From contig NZ_JACYTP010000002.1 of NCBI RefSeq assembly GCF_014841115.1, positions 186,001-250,000 on the forward strand: a stretch of 64,000 bases of DNA. Direction: 5' to 3'. This document shows, piece by piece, positions 56,241 through 64,000 of the stretch. The notes under the pieces were generated by a model. That model ran no database searches. It was given only the letters and a program-made list of their open reading frames with translations, and had not been told where the DNA came from. Every line of letters begins with the position of its first letter. Position 1 is the first letter of the stretch. The stretch comes from Photobacterium arenosum. Lineage in GTDB: Bacteria; Pseudomonadota; Gammaproteobacteria; Enterobacterales; Vibrionaceae. Position numbers and translations under genes: made by a program.

Positions 56241-57281
56241 ATGGAAAATTTGTTTCAACCTCTCGCACTGAATAGCTCAATCACACTGAAAAACCGTATT
56301 CTGATGGCGCCGCTAACCCGCTGTATGGCGGATGATGAGCTGGTGCCGACTCAGGCGATGGCCGATTACTACGCCCGTCGTGCGGAGATTGGTCTGATCA
56401 TCAGTGAAGCCACCATCATCCGTCCGGACGGGCAGGGCTATCCGAACACACCAGGGCTGTACACACCGGCACAAATTGCAGGCTGGCGTAACGTTACCGA
56501 TAAAGTGCATGACAACGGCGGTAAAATTTTTGCTCAGTTATGGCACACCGGCCGTGTGGCACATCCCCATTTCTTTGGCGGCGATTTTGTGCTGGCTCCT
56601 TCCGCGCTGGGTGTGGAAGGCACAGTGCCGCGGATGCGTGAGCTGACGTATCTCGAACCGAAACCGGCGAGCAAGGAAGAGATCGAAGAGCTGATTGCCG
56701 ATTACGCTCAGGCCGCCATCAATGCACTGGAAGCGGGTTTTGATGGGGTCGAGATCCATGGCGCGAACGGTTATCTGATCGATCAGTTCCTGCATTACAG
56801 CAGCAACGTACGTGAAGATGAATTCGGCGGAAACCCAGAAAACATGGCGCGTTTCCCGTTGGCTGTGGTCGATGCTGTCGTGAAAGCCATTGGTGAAGAC
56901 CGCACTGCGCTGCGCCTGTCGCCGGGGGCTTACTTCAATATTGATGCCGATGCCCGCGATCGCGAAGTATTTGACTACCTGCTGGGTGAGTTGGAAACCC
57001 GTAACCTGGCCTTCCTGCATGTGGGCGTGTTTGACGACCAGATGGAATTTGATTATCTGGGCGGCACGGCTTCTGAGTATATGCGCTCGCGTTACAGCAA
57101 GACGCTGGTCGGCGTGGGCGGTTTTACGCCGGAAAGCGGCAGTCAGGCGATTGCCAGCGGCAAGTTCGATTTGCTGGCGATTGGTCGTCCTTTGATTGCC
57201 AATCCGGATTATGTTGCCAAAGTCCGAGCCGGTGAAGCACTGACCGAATACTCAGATACCATGCTGGCCGAGCTGGTATAA
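56241..57281 (+). CDS. Old yellow enzyme-type alkene reductase (NemA-like)
   Basis: A 346-aa FMN-dependent NADPH ene-reductase of the NemA/OYE class that reduces activated C=C bonds and nitro or nitrate-ester compounds. The barrel shows LFQPLALNSSITLKNRI, LWHTGRVAHP, the substrate-binding HGANGYLIDQFLH (His/Asn pair and catalytic Tyr) and LAIGRPLIANPD near the C-terminus. ATG 56241 gives the family start MENLFQPL. Divergent TetR gene with triple operator controls it, by inference. Confidence 0.93.
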   Translation: MENLFQPLALNSSITLKNRILMAPLTRCMADDELVPTQAMADYYARRAEIGLIISEATIIRPDGQGYPNTPGLYTPAQIAGWRNVTDKVHDNGGKIFAQLWHTGRVAHPHFFGGDFVLAPSALGVEGTVPRMRELTYLEPKPASKEEIEELIADYAQAAINALEAGFDGVEIHGANGYLIDQFLHYSSNVREDEFGGNPENMARFPLAVVDAVVKAIGEDRTALRLSPGAYFNIDADARDREVFDYLLGELETRNLAFLHVGVFDDQMEFDYLGGTASEYMRSRYSKTLVGVGGFTPESGSQAIASGKFDLLAIGRPLIANPDYVAKVRAGEALTEYSDTMLAELV

Positions 57282-57310
57282 GCAAAGTTTTACCTTGTTA
57301 CATAAATCGA

Positions 57311-57336
57311 ACGGAAGGCTCTGCCTTCCGTTTTTA
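57311..57336 (+). terminator. Intrinsic terminator after nemA
   Basis: ACGGAAGGC and GCCTTCCGT pair around a 2-4 nt loop, followed by TTTTTATG, 30 nt beyond the nemA stop. Confidence 0.85.
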
Positions 57337-57475
57337 TGTGAAGGGCCGAAGGTTAGTAACCGGAGCGGGACTCAGAATCAGATCAAAGCCATCATTGCCG
57401 ATTACGCTTCATCGCTCTCAATATCGGGTGCTGATCCTGATACGATAGGGCAGTGAAATTACACGCTAGGGAAGG

Positions 57476-58723
57476 ATGACAGTGATAGAAATAAAACGGC
57501 CGCAGGATCTGGCGCGTTTACGGCGTCTGGCGTTGGCTGCACAGGGGTTACTCCAGGCTCAGCCTTATGGACGCGGCCTGGCCGGAGCACGCAAAGCGAT
57601 TAACCACTTAGGTTATGTGCAGATAGACACCATCTCTGTGGTGGAGCGCGCGCACCATCATGTTTTTCACGCCCGGGTACCGAATTTCAGGCCGGACATG
57701 ACTCATCAGCTGTTGCTCGATGGCGACATTTTTGAGTACTGGACCCATGCGGCGGCATTTATCCCCATCGAAGATTTTCGTTTCTCCTTACCCTACAAAC
57801 ACGCGATCAAATGCGGCCAGACGCATTGGTACAAAGAGCGTGACAGCAAACTCATGACAGAACTGCTGGCACGCATTCGCGCCGAAGGCCCGATACGTTC
57901 GCGTGATGTGGACACCAATTCCAGCAAGCGGGCAGGCTGGTGGGACTGGAAACCCGCTAAAAAAGCGCTTGAACAGCTGTATATGGAAGGCGACCTGATG
58001 GTCAGCAGTCGCGAAGGCTTTCAGAAAACCTATGATTTAACCGAGCGGGTATTGCCTTCGCATGTGAACACTCAAATGCCGGATATGGCGGAATTCGCAG
58101 CGCATTTGCTGGGCCGTCAACTGCGTGGTCATGGGTTGATGTCGATGAAGGGGCTGACTTATCTGCGCCGCAGCACCGACCTGCGCAAAGCGGTGAAAGA
58201 TTTAGTGCAGGAAAAGCTGGCGATGGGCGAGCTGGAACAAGTGAAAGTCAGCAGCGGAGAAGTCTTTGTGATGGACGCCGGGGCACTGGAGCGCCCGGTT
58301 CCCCGGCTGAATCAGCGGATGCTGATCCTGTCGCCGTTCGACAATGCCGTGATTCAGCGGGATCGGCTCAAATCGCTGTTTGACTATGACTATCAGATTG
58401 AATGCTATGTGCCCGCCGCCAAACGAAAGTATGGCTATTTCTGCCTGCCGCTACTGTACCGCGGTGAATTTATCGGACGGATGGATTGCAAGGCGCACCG
58501 AAAAATCAGCCATCTGGAAATCAAATCCCTGCACATTGAAAATCATAGTTTTGATGAGGAGCTGCTGATGGCGGCGTTTGCTGCGGCTGTCGCGCAGTTT
58601 TGTCATTTTCAGGCGTGCAGCACTGTGTCTCTGACTCAGGCTCATCCCAAACAGCTTGTGCTGCCATTACAAAGTGCACTGAAGGCGCTGGAAGACAAGC
58701 AGGAATTTGCAACAGGTCGCTGA
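57476..58723 (+). CDS. YcaQ-type winged-helix DNA glycosylase
   Basis: A 415-aa HTH_42/AlkX-YcaQ family protein. E. coli YcaQ unhooks DNA interstrand crosslinks. Visible family features are the catalytic QxD motif in LGYVQIDTISVVERAHHH (Gln/Asp about residues 46-48), EYWTHAAAFIP, the GWWDWKPAKKALEQLY segment and the C-terminal ECYVPAAKRKYGYFCLPLL. ATG 57476 follows AGGG by 5 nt. Sequence resemblance suggests crosslink repair but the product could have another substrate. Confidence 0.88.
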   Translation: MTVIEIKRPQDLARLRRLALAAQGLLQAQPYGRGLAGARKAINHLGYVQIDTISVVERAHHHVFHARVPNFRPDMTHQLLLDGDIFEYWTHAAAFIPIEDFRFSLPYKHAIKCGQTHWYKERDSKLMTELLARIRAEGPIRSRDVDTNSSKRAGWWDWKPAKKALEQLYMEGDLMVSSREGFQKTYDLTERVLPSHVNTQMPDMAEFAAHLLGRQLRGHGLMSMKGLTYLRRSTDLRKAVKDLVQEKLAMGELEQVKVSSGEVFVMDAGALERPVPRLNQRMLILSPFDNAVIQRDRLKSLFDYDYQIECYVPAAKRKYGYFCLPLLYRGEFIGRMDCKAHRKISHLEIKSLHIENHSFDEELLMAAFAAAVAQFCHFQACSTVSLTQAHPKQLVLPLQSALKALEDKQEFATGR

Positions 58724-58850
58724 AAAAGCCACAGACGGCTGGAAAAGAGGCGGAGCTGCCTGCGTATGAACATCAGGTTTTTGTCGTTCATAGGCAGGTC
58801 GCTGAAAGATGCTCTGGTATAGATGCTCAGGCAAAGCGACTCAGGTCGCG

Positions 58851-59183
58851 TTAGCCACAGCACTTTTTGAATTTTTTACCGCTGCCGCAAGAGCAAGGAT
58901 CGTTGCGGTTGGGTGTCTTTTCAAAGGTGATGGTGGCGGGCTTGTTCAGCAGCGTATCCAGCTCAACCGTGTTTTCTTCCTGAGCGGCATCGACGACAAT
59001 CTCGGCCACGAGCGCGTGTTCAGCTACGAGCGCTTCAATCTCCGCTTTACGTGCTTCTGTGTTCACCACGACAGAAACGGGCGCTTCTTCAGTACCTGCC
59101 TTGACGCCACGGTTTACGTTATAACCCGACTGCGCATGGTTTTGCATTACATCCCTGCGGCCTTTGAAAAAAAATTTTGACAT
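58851..59183 (-). CDS. SEC-C metal-binding motif protein (PBPRA1643 family)
   Basis: A 110-aa protein starting [20 protein letters not shown] and ending with the zinc-binding SEC-C motif [17 protein letters not shown], the pattern found at the C-terminus of SecA. This matches the PBPRA1643-type small SEC-C family, which is typical of Vibrionaceae. Function is unknown. The 127 nt before its stop, toward the YcaQ gene, holds nothing I can identify. Confidence 0.88.
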   Translation of the reverse strand: MSKFFFKGRRDVMQNHAQSGYNVNRGVKAGTEEAPVSVVVNTEARKAEIEALVAEHALVAEIVVDAAQEENTVELDTLLNKPATITFEKTPNRNDPCSCGSGKKFKKCCG

Positions 59184-59273
59184 TGGAGATTCATCACTCG
59201 TTGGTATGACGTAACAGAGCGGCGATTATACGCATAAATGGTCATTGATAAAGCAGTGATCAAACAAACCCGG

Positions 59274-59308
59274 TAAGAAAACGCCCTTCAGGCTATGGCT
59301 GAAGGGCA
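59274..59308 (-). terminator. Intrinsic terminator after the SDR gene
   Basis: On the minus strand GCCCTTCAG-type arms (GCCCTTCAG / CTGAAGGGC) pair around a 7-nt loop and are followed by GTTTTCTT, about 50 nt beyond the SDR stop. Confidence 0.8.
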
Positions 59309-59360
59309 GTATGCAGATCACGCAAAATGGGTTGATGTTTTTCCAGCGGCCGTGCTTATT

Positions 59361-60089
59361 TTACAGCCCGTACCCGCCATTGACTTCCAGCACGGCATTA
59401 CGCATGGCCAGCGATTGATTGGAAAGCAAGAACTCAATGGCACCGATTTGATCGTCAGGCGTTAGCACCCGGCCCAATGGCGTGCTATCCAGTGAGGTAA
59501 ACAACGCCTGTTGCTGCTCAGTGGTCATCCCGGCTTTCGACTGAATTTCTGTCGCGGTGACACCGGGGCGAACCGAGTTAATCCGAATACCCTGCGGCGC
59601 GAATTCGAGATTAGCAACACGGGCAATCGCTTCAAATGCGGCTTTACTGGCAGAATACACTGCACTGTTGGCAAACGCCTTGTTGACGACAATGCTGGAA
59701 ACAAACACCACGCTGGAAGGATTGCTGAGGATCGGATGAAGCTGCTGCAGCGTCAGCCAAGGCCCTTTGGTGTTGATGTCCATGGTCAGATCAAAGGCTT
59801 CTTCTGTGGTCGTCAGCATGGATTCGGGATAGAAAATACCGGCGTTGAGCACCAGACCATCAAGCTGAATATTGTCACGTTTCAGCGTGGCTGCAAGCTG
59901 TTTAATGTGTGCTGAACTGGCACTGTCTGCCACATACCCGGCGCAGCCAATGGCCTGTGCTGCCGTATCAACTCTGGCTTGATCACGGCCAGTGATGATG
60001 ACCTGATGGCCGGACTGAACCAGATGTTCCGCCAGTGCCCGTCCGATACCGGCTGTACCGCCAGTGATTAAAAATGTCTTTCCTTTCAT
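59361..60089 (-). CDS. Short-chain dehydrogenase/reductase
   Basis: A 242-aa SDR oxidoreductase. Cofactor motif TGGTAGIGRAL (residues about 9-19), LNAG, catalytic Ser in VVFVSSIVV, YSASK (Tyr/Lys) and the C-terminal VNGGYGL are all in place. The substrate is unknown. It is divergent from a LysR gene with a symmetrical site between them, so LysR control is likely. Confidence 0.9.
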   Translation of the reverse strand: MKGKTFLITGGTAGIGRALAEHLVQSGHQVIITGRDQARVDTAAQAIGCAGYVADSASSAHIKQLAATLKRDNIQLDGLVLNAGIFYPESMLTTTEEAFDLTMDINTKGPWLTLQQLHPILSNPSSVVFVSSIVVNKAFANSAVYSASKAAFEAIARVANLEFAPQGIRINSVRPGVTATEIQSKAGMTTEQQQALFTSLDSTPLGRVLTPDDQIGAIEFLLSNQSLAMRNAVLEVNGGYGL

Positions 60090-60151
60090 GGTATTTCTCC
60101 TGCCTGTGAGCTTGTCTCTAACTGTGTGGACAGCGTATCAGCTTGATCTGT

Positions 60152-60164
60152 TGCCAATAAGGCA
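60152..60164. promoter_or_regulatory. Candidate LysR-type operator
   Basis: TGCCAATAAGGCA is an interrupted palindrome (TGCC-N5-GGCA) with T-N11-A form, the usual LysR recognition shape. It sits in the middle of the divergent SDR-LysR gap. Confidence 0.5.
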
Positions 60165-60217
60165 CCAATATGGCTACAGACTGGTTCCAAAATGGAAATA
60201 AACACACAGGGATGGAT

Positions 60218-61111
60218 ATGTCTTACCTTAATTTGCCGCTGCTGCACGTCTTTCATCTGGTGGCAGAGCGCGGCAGCTTTCAGGCAGCAGCGACTGAGCT
60301 GCATTTACCGCGATCTTCGGTCAGCAAGAAAATTCGCCAGCTTGAGCAGTTTATTGGTCAGCCTTTGCTGCACCGTTCCACCAGGCAACTGCAGCTGACG
60401 GATGTTGGCCGCAACCTGTTGCTGGGCACTGGTGATCTCAGGGTGGTATTATCGAACCTGCATGGCATCATTGACGAAACGCAACAGACACCGAAAGGGC
60501 GGGTGAAAATCAGTGCCAGTATTCTGATGGGGCAGCGCTTTGTGGTGCCGGTACTGAAACAGCTGCGCCAGACGTATCCGGATATTGTGATTGAGCTGAG
60601 TCTGGATGATCAGACGGTCGACTTGCTGGATGCGAAAATTGATATTGCCATTCGTATCGGTCAGCTACCGGACTCTTCCCTGATTGCCCGAAAGATCGGG
60701 AACAAGCACTGGGGATGGTTTGCCTCGCCGCGTTACCTCGCTGAGCGGGGCCGCCCTCAAGCGCCGCATGAACTGGCGCAGCACGATTGCCTGGTGTTTG
60801 AAAATACGACCAGTCGCTTTAATTTCTGGCCTTTTCAGGACGCGAGCGGCGACACAGAAACGGTTGAAGTGGCCGCGGCAATCAAAACCGACAACAGCCG
60901 GGCTTTGGTGGACATGGCGTGTGAAGGGCTGGGGATTATTATGGTTGACCCTGCTTTTGTGCAGCAGGAATGCCAGCAGAACCTGTTAGTGCCTGTGCTG
61001 ACAGATTGGCGCCATCCGGAGCGCAGCCCGATACAGCTTGTCTGTGTCGGCGAACGGACCAAAGCATCGCAGGCGGTCTGGCAATTTCTGCTGACGCATT
61101 GGCCGGGGTAA
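60218..61111 (+). CDS. LysR-family transcriptional regulator
   Basis: A 297-aa LysR regulator with N-terminal winged helix (LLHVFHLVAERGSFQAAATE and RSSVSKKIRQLEQFIG) and a C-terminal substrate-binding domain of the aromatic/CrgA-like type. ATG 60218, 7 nt after AGG, gives MSYLNLPLL; ATG 60212 two codons earlier is possible. It probably controls the divergent SDR gene and itself. Confidence 0.9.
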   Translation: MSYLNLPLLHVFHLVAERGSFQAAATELHLPRSSVSKKIRQLEQFIGQPLLHRSTRQLQLTDVGRNLLLGTGDLRVVLSNLHGIIDETQQTPKGRVKISASILMGQRFVVPVLKQLRQTYPDIVIELSLDDQTVDLLDAKIDIAIRIGQLPDSSLIARKIGNKHWGWFASPRYLAERGRPQAPHELAQHDCLVFENTTSRFNFWPFQDASGDTETVEVAAAIKTDNSRALVDMACEGLGIIMVDPAFVQQECQQNLLVPVLTDWRHPERSPIQLVCVGERTKASQAVWQFLLTHWPG

Positions 61112-61151
61112 AATCATCATCGGCATTCAATCAAGAAAAGGAGAGTCAGGT

Positions 61152-61514
61152 ATGTATCAAGGCCAGTGCCATTGCGGCAATGTCCGGTTAACCATTGCAC
61201 GACTTACCGAAACCGCCACCCGCTGTAATTGTTCGCTCTGCTACCGTTACGGGGCACTGTGGGGGTATCTGACCGAATCAGAGGTGGATATTCAGGTGGG
61301 GGAGTTTGGCTCCGAGTATTATGAGCACGGTGATAAATGCATTCATTTTCATCGCTGCAAACGCTGCGGCTGCGTGACACATTATTCTTCTGCGCCTGCT
61401 TCCGGCAGTGATCGGCTCGCGGTGAATTACAGCATGTTTTCAGCTCAGGAGATCAGGCCGATTCGCATCCGTTTATTTGATGGAGCGGATACCTGGCAGT
61501 TTATTGACGAGTGA
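61152..61514 (+). CDS. Second GFA-family zinc protein
   Basis: A 120-aa GFA-fold protein with zinc-ligand clusters GQCHCGNVRL, RCNCSLCYRYGALWG and RCKRCGCVTHYSS. It is shorter than, and only distantly similar to, the protein at 52714. Substrate unknown. It lies 40 nt after the LysR gene on the same strand and may be cotranscribed with it. Confidence 0.87.
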   Translation: MYQGQCHCGNVRLTIARLTETATRCNCSLCYRYGALWGYLTESEVDIQVGEFGSEYYEHGDKCIHFHRCKRCGCVTHYSSAPASGSDRLAVNYSMFSAQEIRPIRIRLFDGADTWQFIDE

Positions 61515-61884
61515 GTGGGTAATAACTCAGCAACCCACCCAATGTAACAATTGCCAGCGGCGTTTCGTCGGCTTCAGTATGTAATGACTGGCTGATGTGA
61601 CAGACCGCAATAAAAAGGAAAGTGACTTTACTGTTACTTTCCTTTTGTTCTTTTCCGGTTGTGTCAAAGGATGGTACTGAAAATTGAGCCGGAGTGCGGC
61701 TCAACCGAACGCTATTGATAGAGTTGTTTTAAATTATTGTTTTTTATTGTTATTTGTTGTCATTTCTGTGACGTATTTTTGAAATAAAACTGTCATAAGA
61801 CCGGTGTAAATTGCCTGACTCAAATCTGTCATGATTCTGAAAATAATTTGTAACGTGAAACAATAAAAACATGGAGTGTCTGAT
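61515..61884. other. Intergenic region with terminator and selD leader
   Basis: This 370-nt stretch contains a strong bidirectional terminator (61612-61650) and then about 190 nt of AT-rich sequence. It must contain the selD promoter; CTGTCAT occurs twice (61790 and 61826) but I cannot assign it to a known regulator. Confidence 0.5.
61612..61650. terminator. Bidirectional terminator upstream of selD
   Basis: AAAAGGAAAGTGAC and GTTACTTTCCTTTT pair over 14 bp with one G-U, flanked by A-rich and T-rich tracts so that it can act on both strands. Confidence 0.85.
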
Positions 61885-62934
61885 ATGTCAGTTTGCAATT
61901 TATTGGAATTTTCAGAGTCTGGTGGCTGCGGATGTAAAATCCCGCCTCAGATGCTGACGAATATTCTGAAAACAACACAGCAGAAAAACACCGTTAAAAA
62001 TAACGATATTTTATTGGGCTTTGAAACCTCTGATGACTGCGCCATTTATAATTTTGGTGGTAAAAAGCTATTATTTTCGACTGACTTTTTTAGTTCAACC
62101 GTCAGTTCTCCCTATCTGTTCGGGAAAATAGCTGCAGCCAATGCACTGAGTGATATTTATGCGACCGGCGGCCGTCCTTTAATTGTCAATTCCATCCTGG
62201 CTTTTCCACCCGATGATATCCCCATGCCGTACATTGAAAAAATGATTGAGGGTGCCCAGGAAGTGATGGCGGAGTGCGGGGCAACTGTGGTCGGTGGCCA
62301 TACCATTAAAAATGCGCAGCCCTTGTATGGCTTTGCGGTGATTGGTGAAGTTGAGGATGCGCATATCCGGCAAAATAATACCCCCCGAAATCATGATCTG
62401 GTGATTATCACCAAACCGCTGGGGATTGGCATTATTTCAAATGCCCTGAAAGTGGGGAGATTGAGCGAAGCAGAGTTACCCGAGTCAACGCTCGAAATCA
62501 TGAGTCGCGTGAATCGGATTGGTTACACTTTGGCTCAGCATCCTGGTGTCAGTGCGATGACAGATATTACCGGTTTTGGTCTTGCCGGACATTTGAGTGA
62601 GCTGGTGGACAACACTGGGTTTAACGTCAGCATTGATGGGGATGCGGTGCCTGTCATTGAAGGTGTGGAAGCTCTGAGTCTGGCGGTGACTAAGAATCCG
62701 AGCGGTACTTACAACAATATCAGCCGTTATGCCCGGTTTGTGAAATATGAAGCCGACATCAGCGATGCGCTTCGTCTGATTCTGCACGATCCGCAGACGA
62801 ACGGCGGATTATTGTTTACCGTCGACGAGGAAACCTATCGGGATCATATTCTGCCGCTGTTTGAAGCGGAACAGTCTGACCATTATGTGATCGGGACAAT
62901 CAGCGCAGGGCAAGGGCAGATCATCATCAAATGA
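61885..62934 (+). CDS. selD: Selenophosphate synthetase SelD
   Basis: SelD makes selenophosphate from selenide and ATP, the selenium donor for selenocysteine and 2-selenouridine. The 349-aa product begins with the active-site motif GGCGCKIPP (Cys and Lys), encoded by a normal Cys codon rather than TGA. Further family segments are DDCAIYNFG, DIYATGGRPL, GGHTIKNAQPLYGFAV and DITGFGLAGHLSE. ATG 61885, 8 nt after GGAG. It overlaps the TSUP gene (ATGA). Neither selA/selB nor the tRNA 2-selenouridine synthase mnmH is seen in the window. Confidence 0.95.
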   Translation: MSVCNLLEFSESGGCGCKIPPQMLTNILKTTQQKNTVKNNDILLGFETSDDCAIYNFGGKKLLFSTDFFSSTVSSPYLFGKIAAANALSDIYATGGRPLIVNSILAFPPDDIPMPYIEKMIEGAQEVMAECGATVVGGHTIKNAQPLYGFAVIGEVEDAHIRQNNTPRNHDLVIITKPLGIGIISNALKVGRLSEAELPESTLEIMSRVNRIGYTLAQHPGVSAMTDITGFGLAGHLSELVDNTGFNVSIDGDAVPVIEGVEALSLAVTKNPSGTYNNISRYARFVKYEADISDALRLILHDPQTNGGLLFTVDEETYRDHILPLFEAEQSDHYVIGTISAGQGQIIIK

Positions 62935-63701
62935 GTCAGGAAATTATCGTTGGCCTGTTAGGGATCATCACAGGCAGTTTGTCGGGTTTACTGGGTATCG
63001 GTGGCGGCATTTTGCTGGCACCTTTACTGATTATTTGCATGCCCTGGCTAAACGGAATAGCACTGCCGATGGTGACCATTACCGGATTGACGGTCGCCCA
63101 GAGCTTCTTTGGTTCCGTCAGTGCCCTGTTTCATCACTCAAAATATCAGCAACGGGATAGAAATCTGATTTACCGTTTCGGCGTCCCTATGGGCGTCGCC
63201 AGCCTGGCGGTTTCTTTATTCACGTTTCATTTATCCGACCAGGTGATTTTAATCACGTTCTCTGTGCTGGCGATCAGTTCCGTGGTGATCACGACCTTAG
63301 GCCCGGAATTCTGGCGAAAGTGGCTGGGTGAAATCCGGTTAGATTCTGTGGTGTTGCCGATAATTGGTCTGTTGCTGGGCTTTACTTGCGGGATTGTCGG
63401 TCAGGGCGGCGGCTTTATTTATCTGCCGGTGATGATTGCTCTATTTGGCTGCCTTCCCAAACTGGCCATTGCGACAGCGCCTGTTATCGGGATTATCTCT
63501 TCTTTTTCATTGTTTTTCGGACGTGCGGCTTCAGACACTCTGGACTGGACGCTCTGTGGTTATCTGGTGGCGGGCATATTCGTCGGCGCAAAGCTCGGTA
63601 GCTACCTGTATTTTCGGTTGAACGAAAAGATGCTTGCGCGTTGCGTGAATATTTTCGTGCTGCTGAGTTCTATCAAAATCATGTCGATGGCTATCGGCTG
63701 A
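62931..63701 (+). CDS. TSUP (TauE/SafE) family permease
   Basis: A 256-aa membrane protein with about eight helices and two inverted-repeat signatures (GLLGIGGGILLAPLL about residue 19, and GIVGQGGGFIYLPVM about 150). TSUP proteins move sulfite, sulfonates and related sulfur anions. Overlap with selD by 4 nt suggests it handles a selenium species such as selenite or a sulfur compound; this is inference. It is followed 21 nt later by the NifS-like gene. Confidence 0.9.
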   Translation: MSQEIIVGLLGIITGSLSGLLGIGGGILLAPLLIICMPWLNGIALPMVTITGLTVAQSFFGSVSALFHHSKYQQRDRNLIYRFGVPMGVASLAVSLFTFHLSDQVILITFSVLAISSVVITTLGPEFWRKWLGEIRLDSVVLPIIGLLLGFTCGIVGQGGGFIYLPVMIALFGCLPKLAIATAPVIGIISSFSLFFGRAASDTLDWTLCGYLVAGIFVGAKLGSYLYFRLNEKMLARCVNIFVLLSSIKIMSMAIG

Positions 63702-63722
63702 TCCAAACCGATTGGTGGAAAA

Positions 63723-64000
63723 ATGATTAATGCGGATGTAAGCGGGTCTGACTGGATCAAGCCCGAGGTTTTTGATTACCTGAAAAAGCAGTTTTCAGAA
63801 CAACGTTTTGGCAACCCGAACTCGAATCATTTCATCGGAAACAGATTGTTTCAGGAGATTGAGATGGCGAGGGGGACATTGTGCGGGGTATTGTCCTGTG
63901 ACAGCCACCAGCTGATCTTCAATGGTGGTGCAACCGAAGGGATCAGAAATGTGTTTTTCAGTTTCTTTGAGCACCACAGTTATCAGGATGCAGTGATCCT
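63723..64000 (+). CDS. NifS-like class V aminotransferase (5' part, cut by window end)
   Basis: The first about 92 residues of a PLP-dependent class V enzyme (cysteine desulfurase/selenocysteine lyase type). Family features are KPEVFDYLKKQF, FGNPNSNHFIGN and LIFNGGATEGIRNVFF. The usual N-terminal DNxATT motif is replaced by NADVSGSDWIKPE, which marks a divergent branch. The PLP lysine and active-site Cys lie beyond the window. The ATG is 4 nt after GGTGG. Linkage to selD suggests that it frees selenium from selenocysteine. Confidence 0.82.
   Translation, partial: MINADVSGSDWIKPEVFDYLKKQFSEQRFGNPNSNHFIGNRLFQEIEMARGTLCGVLSCDSHQLIFNGGATEGIRNVFFSFFEHHSYQDAVI

Noticed and set aside
61790..61808. 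Pho box upstream of selD
   Set aside because: CTGTCAT occurs, but the second half-site at the required spacing (CCGGTGT) is a poor match and selD is not a phosphate-starvation gene.
61927..61935. Selenocysteine (TGA) in the SelD active site
   Set aside because: The active-site motif is encoded by TGC/TGT codons; no in-frame TGA is present before the true stop.
1..64000. CRISPR arrays, rRNA or tRNA genes
   Set aside because: I saw no regularly spaced direct repeats and no sequences with tRNA or rRNA character on either strand.

Overview
The window is chromosomal DNA of a motile marine gammaproteobacterium. The family is most likely Vibrionaceae, perhaps Photobacterium-like with roughly 50% GC by eye; the genus is my inference. 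The family call rests on the gene order fliH-to-flhB, flhA-flhF-flhG-fliA, cheYZAB-parC-parP-cheW, ccmA-I, fadL, fadIJ and sixA/smrB/prmB, and on Vibrio-type proteins such as ParC/ParP, a PBPRA1643-type SEC-C protein and CheA with DEFERLLDELHG repeats.

Region 1 (1-22.65 kb) is a polar flagellum and chemotaxis locus read entirely on the + strand. It holds the export ATPase complex (fliHIJ), hook-length control and C-ring/export gate genes (fliKLMNOPQR, flhBA), flagellar number and placement genes (flhFG), the flagellar sigma factor (fliA) and the chemotaxis core with its polar-targeting ParC/ParP pair. Candidate sigma-54 promoters precede fliK and flhA, dividing it into the expected transcription units. 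Region 2 (22.8-24.0 kb) is a minus-strand pair, a FliK-like protein and an FlhB C-terminal-domain protein (FlhX type), with overlapping stop and start.

Region 3 (24.1-32.1 kb) is the complete cytochrome c maturation operon ccmABCDEFGHI followed by mlaA. Region 4 (32.1-41.8 kb) carries a large secreted multidomain chitinase, fadL, an ECF sigma factor with a DUF3379-type membrane partner, and fadIJ. Three FadR-like sites link fadL and fadIJ. A strong intrinsic terminator lies upstream of fadI with no gene in front of it, suggesting a FadR-controlled small RNA or attenuated leader. Region 5 (41.8-48.4 kb) holds housekeeping and small genes: an M16 protease, sixA, a lipoprotein, smrB, prmB and a small exported protein.

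Region 6 (48.8-55.5 kb) is accessory. Small same-strand genes (VOC, HhH, DinB, GFA, a DUF6678-like protein, LysE, YehS, ABM) surround an AT-rich NACHT NTPase that resembles bacterial NLR-type antiphage proteins. Three copies of an approximately 90-115 bp repeat, all in the same orientation, sit just upstream of the NACHT, HhH and GFA genes, and an IS110 transposase remnant lies beside the NACHT gene. Region 7 (55.5-61.5 kb) contains a TetR/old-yellow-enzyme divergon with three near-identical palindromic operators, a YcaQ-type protein, a SEC-C protein, an SDR/LysR divergon and a second GFA protein. Region 8 (61.9-64.0 kb) is a tightly packed selD - TSUP permease - divergent NifS-like gene set, cut by the window end, that looks like an unusual selenium-utilisation operon. 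The best candidates for new biology are the NACHT/repeat island, the selD operon and the terminator-ended leader upstream of fadI.
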